Assembly (NCBI RefSeq): GCF_022179445.1 | Contig: NZ_BPQU01000001.1 | Location: 444,984 to 508,983 of the forward strand | DNA: 64,000 bases | Direction: 5' to 3' | Source: Methylobacterium mesophilicum | GTDB taxonomy: Bacteria; Pseudomonadota; Alphaproteobacteria; Rhizobiales; Beijerinckiaceae | Shown here: piece by piece, positions 8,317-17,366 of the stretch | How positions within the stretch are numbered: the first letter of the stretch is position 1 | Layout of the letters: the number at the start of each line of letters is the position of its first letter | Program-made: the position numbers and the translations under genes | The notes under the pieces: generated by a model | The model's database searches: none | Told to the model about the DNA's origin: nothing | Seen by the model: only the letters and a program-made list of their open reading frames with translations

Positions 8317-11045
8317 GATTCACGGTCAACGGCCACGCGCATACCGGCGAGCCGCGCCCCGGCCAGTGCCTGCGCACCTACCTGCGCGATGCCGGCTGGT
8401 ACGGCGTCAAGAAGGGCTGCGACGCCGGCGATTGCGGCGCCTGCACGATCCATCTCGACGGCGAGCCGGTGCATAGCTGCCTGGTCCCGGCCTTTAGGGC
8501 CGAGGGCCGCAGCATCACCACCATCGAGGGTCTGGCCGGTCCCTGCCGGCCGGGCGATGCGGCGCCCGACGTGATCCATCCGGTGCAGGCGGCGTTCCTG
8601 GCCGCCCAGGGCTTCCAGTGCGGTTTCTGCACCTCCGGCATGATCATGACCGCCGCGACCCTGAACCAAGGGCAGAAGCGGGACCTTGGTACGGCCCTGA
8701 AAGGGAATTTGTGCCGCTGCACCGGATACCGTGCGATCCGGGATGCCGTTGCGGGGATCGCCCATCGCGATGTCGCCGGGGAGGGAGACCCGATCGGCCG
8801 GAACCTGCCGGCTCCGGCCGCGCCCCTGGTGGTGACCGGGCGAGCGCGCTTCACCCTCGATGCGCCGCCGGACGGCGCTCTGCACCTCAAGGTCCTCCGC
8901 TCGCCGCACGCTCATGCCCGCATCGTCGCGATCGACACCGCGGCGGCGAGCGCCGTCCCGGGGGTTGTCGCGGTGCTGACCCACGCGGATGCGCCGCAGC
9001 AGGCGTTCTCCACCGGCCGCCACGAGGACCCGCGCGACGACGCCGCCGACACGCGGGTCCTCGATTCGATCATGCGTTTCGTCGGCCAGCGGGTCGCGGC
9101 CGTGGTGGCCGAGACCGAGGCCGCCGCGGAGGCCGGCTGCCGGGCGTTGCGCGTCACCTACGAACTGCGACCGGCCCTCTTCGATCCCGTCCTAGCCCTC
9201 GCCGGGGATGCCCCGATCATCCACGATCCGGCGGACCGGCCCGGCGCGGACGCGCCTCCGCTGACGCGCCATCCGAACTTGGCCGCCGAGGTCCACGGCC
9301 AGATCGGCGACGTGGAGGCGGGTTTCGCCGACGCCGATGTCGTCTACGCCGAGACCTTCCGATCACAGCGGGTCCAGCACGTCGCCCTGGAGACGCATGG
9401 CACCGTCGGGTGGCGCGACCCGGACGGGCGGCTGACGCTGCGCACCAGCAGCCAGGTGCCGTTCCTGACGCGCGACGCCCTGTGCGACCTGTTCGGGCTC
9501 GAACGGGATGCGGTTCGGGTCCTGTGCGGCCGCGTCGGCGGCGGTTTCGGCGGCAAGCAGGAGATGCTGACCGAGGATCTGGTCACGCTCGCGATCCTGC
9601 GCACCGGCCGGCCGGTGGTATGGGAGCTGACCCGCGAGGAGCAGTTCAGCGCGACCACCACGCGCCACCCGATGCAGGTCGCCGTGAAGGTCGGCGCCCG
9701 GCGGGGCGGGCGCCTCACGGCGATCAGCCTCGACGTGCTCTCCGATACCGGCGCCTACGGCAACCATGCCGGCGGCGTGATTCATCACGGCTGCAATGAG
9801 GTGCTCGCCGCCTATAAATGCCCGAACAAGCGGGTCGACGGCCACGCCGTCTTCACCAACACGGTGCCGTCGGGTGCTTTCCGGGGCTATGGGCTGAGCC
9901 AGACGATCTTCGCCCTCGAATCGGCCCTCGACGAAGTAGCCCGCTCGTTGGGGATCGACCCATTCGCGTTGCGCCGGATCAACGCCGTCCGTCCGGGCGA
10001 CCTGATGGTGTCGAACAGTCTTGAGCCACACGACGTAGTCTTCGGCAGTTACGGTCTCGATCAATGCCTCGACCGTGCTGAGGAGGCCCTGCGCGCCGAT
10101 CCTGGGCCGGAACCCGAGCCCGGCTGGCGGGCCGGCACAGGCATGGCGATGGCCATGATCGACACGATCCCGCCCCGCGGCCATCATGCCGACGCGCGGG
10201 TGAGCCTGGATCCGGACGGCGTTTTCACCGTGCGGGTCGGCACGGCCGAATTCGGCAACGGGACCGCCACGGTCCATCGTCAGATCGCGGCCTCGGCACT
10301 CTGCGCTGCCCCCGACCGCGTCCGGGTCGCGGGGGCGGATACCGACGCCGTCGACCACGACACCGGCGCCTACGGCAGCACCGGCACCGTGGTTGCCGGC
10401 TTGGCGGTGCTCCGCGCGGCCGAGGCGCTGGCGGTGATGATCCGGGCGCGCGCAGCGGAGATATCCGGTACGGGGATAGACGCATGCCGGCTGGCCGGAG
10501 ACGCCGTGGCGGTGCCCGGCGGATCCCTGCTGCTGGCGGAGATCGGCCCGCTCGAGGCCCGGGGCCGGGCCGATGGCAGCCCCCGTTCGGTGGCGTTCAA
10601 CGTCCAGGCCTTCCGGGTGGCCGTCCACCCGGTGAGCGGCGAGGTCCGCATCCTTCGGAGCGTCCATGCCGCCGACGCCGGACGGGTGATCAACCCGATG
10701 CAATGCCGCGGCCAGGTCGAGGGCGGGATCGCGCAGGCGATCGGCGCCGCCCTGTACGAGGATGTCTCCATCGACGCCGGAGGCCGGGTCACCACCCGGA
10801 CGCTGCGCGACTACCACATCCCGGCCTGCGCCGACGTTCCGGACACGGAAGTGCTGTTCGCCGAGACCCACGACAGCGTCGGGCCGCTCGGCGCGAAGTC
10901 GATGAGCGAGTCGCCGTTCAATCCGGTGGCGGCGGCCCTCGGCAACGCGATCCGCGACGCAACCGGGGCCCGGCTTACCGCGACCCCCTTCGCGCCCGAC
11001 AGGATCTTCCGGGCCACGATGGCCGGCCGCGGCGGGGAGGGATGA
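8313..11045 (+). CDS. Fused [2Fe-2S] and molybdopterin subunit of xanthine dehydrogenase-type enzyme
   Basis: 910 residues. The start is the ATG at 8313, overlapping the FAD gene. Residues 1-150 form an iron-sulphur domain with a plant-ferredoxin cluster (C36, C41, C44, C56) and a second cluster (C103, C106, C134, C136). From about residue 165 the chain becomes the aldehyde-oxidase/xanthine-dehydrogenase hammerhead, then the molybdopterin domains, with GGGFGGKQ, SGAFRGYG and a C-terminal Ser-Glu-Ser-Pro that should hold the catalytic Glu. Normally the iron-sulphur part is separate or joined to the FAD part; here it is joined to the molybdenum part. It likely oxidises hypoxanthine/xanthine to urate. 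No xdhC maturation gene is adjacent. Confidence 0.88.
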   Translation: MRFTVNGHAHTGEPRPGQCLRTYLRDAGWYGVKKGCDAGDCGACTIHLDGEPVHSCLVPAFRAEGRSITTIEGLAGPCRPGDAAPDVIHPVQAAFLAAQGFQCGFCTSGMIMTAATLNQGQKRDLGTALKGNLCRCTGYRAIRDAVAGIAHRDVAGEGDPIGRNLPAPAAPLVVTGRARFTLDAPPDGALHLKVLRSPHAHARIVAIDTAAASAVPGVVAVLTHADAPQQAFSTGRHEDPRDDAADTRVLDSIMRFVGQRVAAVVAETEAAAEAGCRALRVTYELRPALFDPVLALAGDAPIIHDPADRPGADAPPLTRHPNLAAEVHGQIGDVEAGFADADVVYAETFRSQRVQHVALETHGTVGWRDPDGRLTLRTSSQVPFLTRDALCDLFGLERDAVRVLCGRVGGGFGGKQEMLTEDLVTLAILRTGRPVVWELTREEQFSATTTRHPMQVAVKVGARRGGRLTAISLDVLSDTGAYGNHAGGVIHHGCNEVLAAYKCPNKRVDGHAVFTNTVPSGAFRGYGLSQTIFALESALDEVARSLGIDPFALRRINAVRPGDLMVSNSLEPHDVVFGSYGLDQCLDRAEEALRADPGPEPEPGWRAGTGMAMAMIDTIPPRGHHADARVSLDPDGVFTVRVGTAEFGNGTATVHRQIAASALCAAPDRVRVAGADTDAVDHDTGAYGSTGTVVAGLAVLRAAEALAVMIRARAAEISGTGIDACRLAGDAVAVPGGSLLLAEIGPLEARGRADGSPRSVAFNVQAFRVAVHPVSGEVRILRSVHAADAGRVINPMQCRGQVEGGIAQAIGAALYEDVSIDAGGRVTTRTLRDYHIPACADVPDTEVLFAETHDSVGPLGAKSMSESPFNPVAAALGNAIRDATGARLTATPFAPDRIFRATMAGRGGEG

Positions 11046-12391
11046 TGGACGACGCGCGCAAGGTCGCGATCCCAGCGGCCGGGCAATTCGGCCTCTTGGA
11101 GCGCCGGTTTCGGCTCGCCGAGCACGGCACCACCGTGCGCACGGAGCTGCTCGCGGGCCTGACCACCTTCCTGACGATGGCCTACATCGTGTTCATCAAT
11201 CCCAGCATCCTGGCCGATGACGGCATGCCCAAAGGCGCGGTGTTCGTGGCGACCTGCCTGGTCGCGGCGCTCGGCTCGCTGGTGATGGGCCTGTACGCCA
11301 ACTACCCGATCGCCCTGGCGCCCGGGATGGGGCTCAACGCCTACTTCGCCTACGTGGTCGTGCTCGGAATGGGCTTCACCTGGCAGGCGGCGCTCGGCGC
11401 GGTGTTCATCTCCGGCCTCTGCTTCCTGGCCGTCACCCTAACGGGCCTCCGGGCGATCATCGTCGACGGCATCCCGCGCTCGATGCGGATCGCCCTCACG
11501 GTCGGGATCGGGTTGTTCCTGGCCGTCATCGCGCTCAAGAACGCCGGCATCGTGGCTGCCAGCCCGGCGACGTTCGTGACCCTCGGCGACCTGCACAAGC
11601 CGAGCACGGTGCTGGCGGTGATCGGCTTCCTGATCGTCGCCGCGTTGTCCGCCCGAGGGGTGAGGGCGGCTCTGCTCACAAGCATCCTGACGGTCACGGG
11701 GCTGAGCTTTTTCGTCGCCGGCAACACATTCGAGGGCGTGGTCTCGATGCCGCCCTCGATCACGCCGACCTTGTTCGCCCTCGACCTCTCAGGCGCCCTG
11801 TCGGGGGGCCTGCTCCACGTCGTCCTGGTGCTCTTTTTGGTCGAATTGTTCGACGCCACCGGCACCCTGATGGGGGTGGCGAGCCGCGCCGGATTGCTCA
11901 CCGACGGCCGAATGCAGCGCCTCGACCGCGCGCTCCTGGCCGATTCCACTGCGATCTTCGTGGGCTCGCTGCTCGGCACATCGAGCACCACCGCCTATCT
12001 GGAAAGCGCCTCCGGGGTGGCCGAGGGCGGACGCACCGGGCTGACCGCCGCCACCGTGGCGGTGCTGTTCCTAGCCTGCCTGTTCTTCGCGCCGTTGGCC
12101 GGCGCGGTCCCGCCCTATGCCACTGCGCCGGCGCTGTTCTACGTCGCCTGTCTGATGCTCCGCGAGCTGGTGGATCTCGCCTGGGACGATTCCACCGAGG
12201 TCATCCCAGCCTGCGTGACCGCGCTCCTCATGCCGTTCACCTACTCGATCGCCACGGGCGTCGCCTTCGGCTTCATCACCTACGCGGCGGTGAAGCTGCT
12301 CACCGGCCGCGCGCGCGAGGTGAAGCCGGTGGTGTGGGTGATCGCAGCGCTGTTCCTGTTCAAGTTCTTCGAGACCGGCAGCGCGCATTGA
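11042..12391 (+). CDS. NCS2 family purine permease, AzgA-like
   Basis: 449 residues from the ATG at 11042, which overlaps the stop of the molybdenum subunit (ATGATG); the ATG at 11045 is equally possible. It is polytopic, with 12 or more hydrophobic segments. Family signatures are TELLAGLTTFLTMAYIVFINP at the start and APGMGLNAYFAY for substrate binding. Members of this group (COG2252) import adenine, guanine or hypoxanthine with protons across the inner membrane. Its coupling to the oxidase and opposition to uricase give a complete route from uptake to hydroxyisourate. Confidence 0.9.
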   Translation: MMDDARKVAIPAAGQFGLLERRFRLAEHGTTVRTELLAGLTTFLTMAYIVFINPSILADDGMPKGAVFVATCLVAALGSLVMGLYANYPIALAPGMGLNAYFAYVVVLGMGFTWQAALGAVFISGLCFLAVTLTGLRAIIVDGIPRSMRIALTVGIGLFLAVIALKNAGIVAASPATFVTLGDLHKPSTVLAVIGFLIVAALSARGVRAALLTSILTVTGLSFFVAGNTFEGVVSMPPSITPTLFALDLSGALSGGLLHVVLVLFLVELFDATGTLMGVASRAGLLTDGRMQRLDRALLADSTAIFVGSLLGTSSTTAYLESASGVAEGGRTGLTAATVAVLFLACLFFAPLAGAVPPYATAPALFYVACLMLRELVDLAWDDSTEVIPACVTALLMPFTYSIATGVAFGFITYAAVKLLTGRAREVKPVVWVIAALFLFKFFETGSAH

Positions 12392-12715
12392 GAACGTGCG
12401 GAGGAACGATGGCGATCATATGCGTGCGGCCGCCGCCGGCTAAACCGTGGCGAGATCGACGGTCCGCTCATGCTTCCAAGATCGTGTCGTGAAAAGGCTC
12501 GGCATCGTAGGCCTGGGCTGAGATGCCGAAGTCGCAGTTTAGCCCCGAGGTAAATTCGGCGGCCCGGTCGACTTCGTTTTGCTGACCGTGCCCCGCCTGC
12601 AGCCGAACGAGGGTGCTCCGCGCATCACAGACCCGATGGAGCTTCCAGCCTCGGTCGAGTTTGTTCCGCACGCATTCGGAAGACACTTCAGGCGTATGGA
12701 CAAACCGGTCCGCGG
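12392..12715. other. Intergenic region between converging genes
   Basis: This lies between the permease and cyclase genes, which converge. Open frames here are weak and lack family features. I could not identify a clear terminator. Confidence 0.35.
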
Positions 12716-13648
12716 CTAGGTGTGAAGCGAGATCGCGAACAGGCGTTTGACGGCACAGGCTCCGCGCACGGGCGTGACGGCCACGATCTGTGCCTCGCCG
12801 GACGTCGCCTTCTGCACAACGGCTTCTGATGCGATGCAGCCGCAGGCGAGGGTGCGGGTCATCTGCTCCAGGCGACGCGCCACGTTGACGGTGTCGCCGA
12901 CCGCGGTGAACTCGACGCGTTCCGCCCCGATGGCGCCGAAGAAAACCGGACCGCGATGCAGCCCGATGCCGATACGGACCGGCGATAGACCCGCCTGCTC
13001 CCGTTCGCGGCTCCAGTCCGACATGGCAGCAGCAAGCGCGCGGGCCGCCGCGACGGCGCGATCGGCATCCTCGGACGTTGCTTGCGGCACGCCGAACACG
13101 GCCATGACCTCGTCGCCCACGAATTTGTCGACAAGGCCGCCCGCCGCCTCGATCGCCCGCGCGGCGCGGCCCCGGAAATCGGCAAGGAATGCTGCGACGT
13201 CGCTCGGCGCCAGGGTTTCGCAGAGACGGGTAAAGCCGCAGATGTCGGCAAACAGCACCGTTGCCTCCTGCTCCCAGACGGCGCGCAAAGTGTTGAAGTC
13301 GGTGTCCGCGATCCATCGGGCGACAGCAGGGGCGGCCAAGCGCGCGAGATTGTCTCGTTGCTGCATCACCATCCGGGCGGTGGAGCGAAGGCGCTGAACG
13401 CGCAGCGCAAGACACGTTGCGGCAAGCCCGGCGACGCCGAGGGCGTCAGGTTCCGGCGCGGTCGCGGATGCCAACCCCAGAATCAACGGTATCGGCGCCA
13501 CGGCGAGGAAAGGACTGTCCCATACTGTGGCGACGGTACAGCGTCGGCGAACACTCTGGGCCCAGTCAGCCACCCGCCGCGCGCGACCGAGCAAAGGAAA
13601 GGTGTCCACCGCCACGGCGGGAGCTTCCGGAAGGAACATCGCCGGCAT
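12716..13648 (-). CDS. Class III adenylate/guanylate cyclase with short membrane N-terminus
   Basis: 310 residues. The first ~100 residues have two short hydrophobic stretches (about 44-62 and 68-84), suggesting a small membrane anchor. The catalytic domain begins near residue 125, with VLFADICGFT (first metal Asp), then DKFVGDEVMAVFG (second metal Asp region), then FTAVGDTVNVARRLE, where the Asn is the transition-state residue. This supports a working cyclase producing cAMP or cGMP. A second start lies three codons in (13639). The start codon overlaps the stop of the small upstream gene (TGATG), so the two are coupled. Confidence 0.87.
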   Translation of the reverse strand: MPAMFLPEAPAVAVDTFPLLGRARRVADWAQSVRRRCTVATVWDSPFLAVAPIPLILGLASATAPEPDALGVAGLAATCLALRVQRLRSTARMVMQQRDNLARLAAPAVARWIADTDFNTLRAVWEQEATVLFADICGFTRLCETLAPSDVAAFLADFRGRAARAIEAAGGLVDKFVGDEVMAVFGVPQATSEDADRAVAAARALAAAMSDWSREREQAGLSPVRIGIGLHRGPVFFGAIGAERVEFTAVGDTVNVARRLEQMTRTLACGCIASEAVVQKATSGEAQIVAVTPVRGACAVKRLFAISLHT

Positions 13649-13893
13649 CAGCAGCCCGAGCAGACGCGGCTGATGACGCGCTGCGCCCTGAGGTGCTCGC
13701 GCTCGACGGCGGGAGAACGAACGTCACGGCTCGTCCGGGATGCAAGAGGGTGGTTGATCGCGGCGAGGCTCGGCACGTCGGGCTGCGTGAAGCGCGGGGC
13801 CGGGTGCGATCGTGCGGCGGTCGGGACTGCAAGGGGCAAGAGAATGACACCGATCGCGGCGCCCGCCGTGATTCTGGTCCGATGAGAATTCAT
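13648..13893 (-). CDS. Small predicted secreted protein coupled to the cyclase
   Basis: 81 residues, unrecognised. The N-terminus is a clear signal peptide (RITAGAAIGVILLPLAVPTA), cleaved perhaps after AARS. The short mature part is Arg/Ser/Pro-rich with two Cys near the end. Its TGA overlaps the cyclase ATG, which suggests translational coupling and supports a real gene, perhaps a periplasmic partner of the membrane-anchored cyclase. That role is a guess from position only. Confidence 0.45.
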   Translation of the reverse strand: MNSHRTRITAGAAIGVILLPLAVPTAARSHPAPRFTQPDVPSLAAINHPLASRTSRDVRSPAVEREHLRAQRVISRVCSGC

Positions 13894-14506
13894 GGTCTCA
13901 TACTCCCGATCGTGGCGTATCAGGAGTGCAGCGGCGATCTTACGCCATGATTTCTTCGATCTGAAAACTCATGACATTAGAAACACGCCAATTTATTCGC
14001 CATCGATATTACGCGCTGCAATCTTTTTCGATGATCTTCGGATACGATGTGCAACCGCGCGTGACCGCATCCAGGCCAGGGGGTCGGGTTGCGCTCATGC
14101 GCACCGTTGGAACGTCCGCCCCTCCAGCGGCCGCCCGCTGCGAGATCCAGCTTTTGATCCGGAGGCTCTGAGCACTTGGCCGCCCTCGTCCGTGATCACG
14201 GGCGGGAGGTCGGGCTCACCGGCGCCGACGGCCCAAGTGCGATGCGTCAAGACGCGTCGATCCCGACAGGATCGCAACGTTGCGACCATCGTCGACCGTT
14301 GGGCGGGCGATGCTCGGGATCGAGTTGGAACGCCCTGCGGCTGGCGTCGCCCGAAGGAATACCTCCGTCGGACGCACTTCGCGCGCGGGGAGAGCGGCTG
14401 CCGTGCTGTCGCGACGGCAACGGGGAGCGAAGCTGGGGGCGGCCTGTCAGAGCGCAGCTGCGGAGCGTGATCGAAGCAGGCGCGCCTCCACCGGAGGGTA
14501 AAGGTG
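13894..14506. other. Intergenic region, no recognisable gene
   Basis: The first ~150 bases are AT-richer and probably hold the promoter of the small secreted gene and cyclase. The rest is GC-rich with long but characterless open frames on both strands, with Arg/Ser/Pro-rich translations typical of non-coding high-GC sequence. Confidence 0.35.
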
Positions 14507-15745
14507 CTACGCGGCGACCCTCAGCGCATCGATGCGTCGGATGCCGCTGTGGCCCTGGAGGACCGGCATCGCGCCGGTCAGGCGGAGGCGCGGGGCTAGG
14601 CGCGTCAGGGCGCCCAGGCCCTCCTCCAGTTCGATCCGCGCCAGAGCTTCGCCGATGCACCGGTGTGCGCCGCCGCCGAAGACCGGATGCAGGCGTGGTA
14701 GGTCGGTGCGCCGGACGTCGAACGTGTCGGGATGCGCGTAGACGGCCTCGTCCCGCAACGCCGACAGGGTCGAGAGCAGGATCAGGCTTCCGGCCGGCAC
14801 GACATGACCGTCGAGGCGGATCTCCTCCCGGGCTACCCGCCCAGCGGACCCGACGCTCGGCTCGTAGCGCAGGGATTCTGCTACCGCGGCCGGGATCAGG
14901 CCGGAATCGCCTCTTACCGCCGCCCATTGCTCGGGATGTTGCAGCAGCAGCGCCACCTGCATGGCGCCGGCGACGCGGGTCGTATCGGTGCCGCCGATGA
15001 TCATCTGCACGAGCTGGATGATCACTTCCTGGGGGGTGAGTTCACCCGCCGCCTCGGCTTCCGCGAGGAAGCGCGTCAGGAAGTCGTCCTGGGGCGCCGA
15101 TCGGCGCGCATCGAGAAGTGCATGCACATAATCCTGTAGCGCGACCGCGGCCGCTTCGAGTTCCGGGATGTCCTCCGGTCCGAAGGTGAAGCTCAGCACC
15201 CGGGAGACCTCGTAGGCGAGACGCGTGAAGCGAGGGATGTCTCCGCGCGGCAGGCCGAGGATTTCGGCTATGGTCTGGGCTGGGATCAGGGCGGTGTAAC
15301 GCCCGACAAGGTCGGTCTCCCCCTCCGGCATCCAGTCTTGGACGAGGCTCTCTGCGGCAGCGCGGATCCGCGGGCGCAGGCCTTCGATCATCCGGGCCGC
15401 GAAGGTGCGGGTGAAGGGCGAGCGGCGCCGACGATGAACCGCACCGTTGGCGTTGAGCATTCCGTGCGCGAAGATGTCGAACAGTGGGCCTTCCGGAATC
15501 CCGCGCGCCTCAGGATAGAGCGTCTCCGTCGCCTGGACGCGAGGATCGCGCATCAGCAGATCGACATCGCGGGCGCGGAGCACGAGGAAGCCGGCGACCT
15601 CGTGACCGACGAGGGGCAGGCGGGGTCGCCAAGCGCGGAACACCCCGTGCGGATCAGCCTCCAGCTCCGCCACCGTCAGCATCGGGATGCCGACGGACGG
15701 CTCGGGAATGCCAGCGTGGAGCGTACTGTCTTCGGTGTCGTTCAT
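14507..15745 (-). CDS. Cytochrome P450
   Basis: 412 residues, a normal length for a soluble bacterial P450. The I-helix oxygen-activation motif is GGTDTT, the K-helix ExxR is ESLR, and the haem-binding loop is FGGGAHRCIGEA with proximal thiolate Cys363. The ATG at 15745 has GAGGA at good distance. Members hydroxylate small hydrophobic molecules using electrons from ferredoxin and ferredoxin reductase, but no redox partner is nearby, so it is an orphan that must borrow partners. The substrate cannot be inferred. Confidence 0.93.
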   Translation of the reverse strand: MNDTEDSTLHAGIPEPSVGIPMLTVAELEADPHGVFRAWRPRLPLVGHEVAGFLVLRARDVDLLMRDPRVQATETLYPEARGIPEGPLFDIFAHGMLNANGAVHRRRRSPFTRTFAARMIEGLRPRIRAAAESLVQDWMPEGETDLVGRYTALIPAQTIAEILGLPRGDIPRFTRLAYEVSRVLSFTFGPEDIPELEAAAVALQDYVHALLDARRSAPQDDFLTRFLAEAEAAGELTPQEVIIQLVQMIIGGTDTTRVAGAMQVALLLQHPEQWAAVRGDSGLIPAAVAESLRYEPSVGSAGRVAREEIRLDGHVVPAGSLILLSTLSALRDEAVYAHPDTFDVRRTDLPRLHPVFGGGAHRCIGEALARIELEEGLGALTRLAPRLRLTGAMPVLQGHSGIRRIDALRVAA

Positions 15746-15995
15746 CCGGAGGTCCTCGCTGCTGTGATGCGCGCGAACTTGCGGAGACCCGGGCTACAGG
15801 ACGATTTCGGAACCTCGCCCGAGGGTTACGATCATAACATTCCACGCGGAGGCCTGCGGGGGAGGACGCGCGAATGGCTCCCGTGTGCGCAAGAGCACGT
15901 CCAGTGCAGCGTGTTTCGTGCGTCAGAGACTCCGAAATCATGCCGTAACTTGGCCCTTCGAAGAAGGCTGTCGCCTCGCAAAAGGAGAAGTCTTC

Positions 15996-16250
15996 ATGGT
16001 TGCAAGTCTGGCCAATAGCGACGACGTCTTCGAGGCGTTGCTCAGGCGAACGATCACGGAATCTATGATCGGCGGAAAAGATCACGGGGTCTCGGGTGCC
16101 GAAGACCTGATTGCTCGCCTACGGCATTATGAGCGACGGGCGCTGCAGGAGCAGCTGAGCACTCAGACGCTTCAGGTCATTTCGTCGGCGCGGCGCCTTC
16201 TCGGCGACGGGCCGGAGAGGGGCCGGTGCCGTGACGTCGGCGCGCGATGA
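15996..16250 (+). CDS. Hypothetical protein, 84 aa
   Basis: Not recognised. The ATG at 15996 follows a strong ribosome-binding site (AAGGAGAAG), which decides the start. The protein is soluble and mostly helical (EDLIARLRHYERRALQEQLS), with a polar basic tail. It is divergent from the P450 gene, separated by 250 bp. Confidence 0.55.
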   Translation: MVASLANSDDVFEALLRRTITESMIGGKDHGVSGAEDLIARLRHYERRALQEQLSTQTLQVISSARRLLGDGPERGRCRDVGAR

Positions 16251-16437
16251 CGTCGGACGGCGTCCGGTCAGGGTGCCGTCCCGCTGATCCGAGCGGAGAG
16301 GGCCGCGCTTGGGACATGACGCCGCGGGTTCAGGAGGGCGCGGGCCGCTCTCCTTCGAGGGAGTGAAACATGGCGCGCATACCCGCGCCGTTGCGTGACC
16401 GACGGAGCCCGTCCGAAGGCCTTCGCGCCGCTTTCCC

Positions 16438-16635
16438 CTACGGCATGCGGGTCGTCAGGCCGACCGACAGGAAGCGCTCGATCATCGCGTTGACCTGGTC
16501 GGCAACCTCGAGCGTGTTGTAATGGCCTGCGAGCAGCGTCTTGGCGGTGACGAGCTGCGGGCAGAGTTCGCGCAATCGGTCGAGATCGCGCGCCGCCTCC
16601 ACCAGGGGCACGTCGGCCGAGATGTAGGTCATCAT
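16438..16635 (-). pseudogene. C-terminal remnant of an alpha/beta hydrolase
   Basis: The 65-residue frame matches the last strand and helix of alpha/beta hydrolases: ADVPLVEAARDLDRLRELCP, then TLLAGHYNTLEVADQVNAMI. In those, the His of GHY is the catalytic histidine. No nucleophile elbow or N-terminal core is present upstream, where the sequence turns AT-rich near 16650-16760, so this is a truncated relic. Confidence 0.55.
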
Positions 16636-16691
16636 GCAGGCGCTTCTGCCGATCCGACTTTTGCAATTTTGTATAAATTAAACCGAAGATA

Positions 16692-16991
16692 TTATCGTTT
16701 GTGCTGATATTTAGCGCCAATATCTGAGAGAAATTCGAGATAATCAGGATGCGTATGGTGGATACATCCACCGTAGGCGAAACCGATCGTCAAAATATCG
16801 AGCAGCCACGCGAAGGTGCCGCGTACCGTTCGGGGGATCGTGACCGCAGGTGGAGCCGGGTCGGCCCAGTCCCGGGATCGGCTGGCCGGCGGCTGCCCGG
16901 TGCCCGCTACGGGGTCCCGCCAATCAGGTCCGGACTTACGGAAGTGTCTGCGGCCGCGCGGATAGACCGGCGGGATCACGGCGTCAATCAT
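16692..16991 (-). CDS. Doubtful hypothetical protein, 99 aa
   Basis: Not recognised. The N-terminal half is Pro/Arg-rich. The C-terminal half contains one hydrophobic stretch (FAWLLDILTIGFAYGG) followed by a polar tail in AT-rich DNA. It could be a small membrane protein or a chance frame; there is no clear ribosome-binding site. Confidence 0.25.
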   Translation of the reverse strand: MIDAVIPPVYPRGRRHFRKSGPDWRDPVAGTGQPPASRSRDWADPAPPAVTIPRTVRGTFAWLLDILTIGFAYGGCIHHTHPDYLEFLSDIGAKYQHKR

Positions 16992-17366
16992 GGCCGCCTC
17001 TCCACTGTGAGAATTCGACCATGGTATTTGTGCGTTACGTCGCCATGTCGATCAGCATCGATCCATATTACAGCGGTAACAAACTGGCATTTGCTCCCCA
17101 GATACAGCTATGTCCAGGGCGAATGCTCGTGTTGTGTTGCCTCGCACAATGTGAAGGGCGCAATCCTTTGGGGGGCATGGTATCAGCTCCGCCGTACGAG
17201 GCCCGACGTCCGGAAGTGCCCTGAAGGCCGGCCGGGATGGGTCGGCGAAGGATGGGGCGGTGTCCCGGGCGGCGATGTCCCCCGATCCGGGGCGGCGGTC
17301 TTGATCCCTGAGCCGGCGCATCGAGATCGCGCCGTCGCGGCACGCTGCCGCGAAGCGGAGTTAGCC

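Noticed and set aside
7377..10871. Very long open frames antisense to the molybdenum hydroxylase genes
   Set aside because: Arg/Gly/Pro/His-rich translations mirror the GC-rich third positions of the real genes and carry no family motifs.
14176..15000. Open frames on both strands over the P450 end and upstream spacer
   Set aside because: Arg/Pro/Ser-rich shadows without motifs; the P450 in the reverse frame explains the coding signal.
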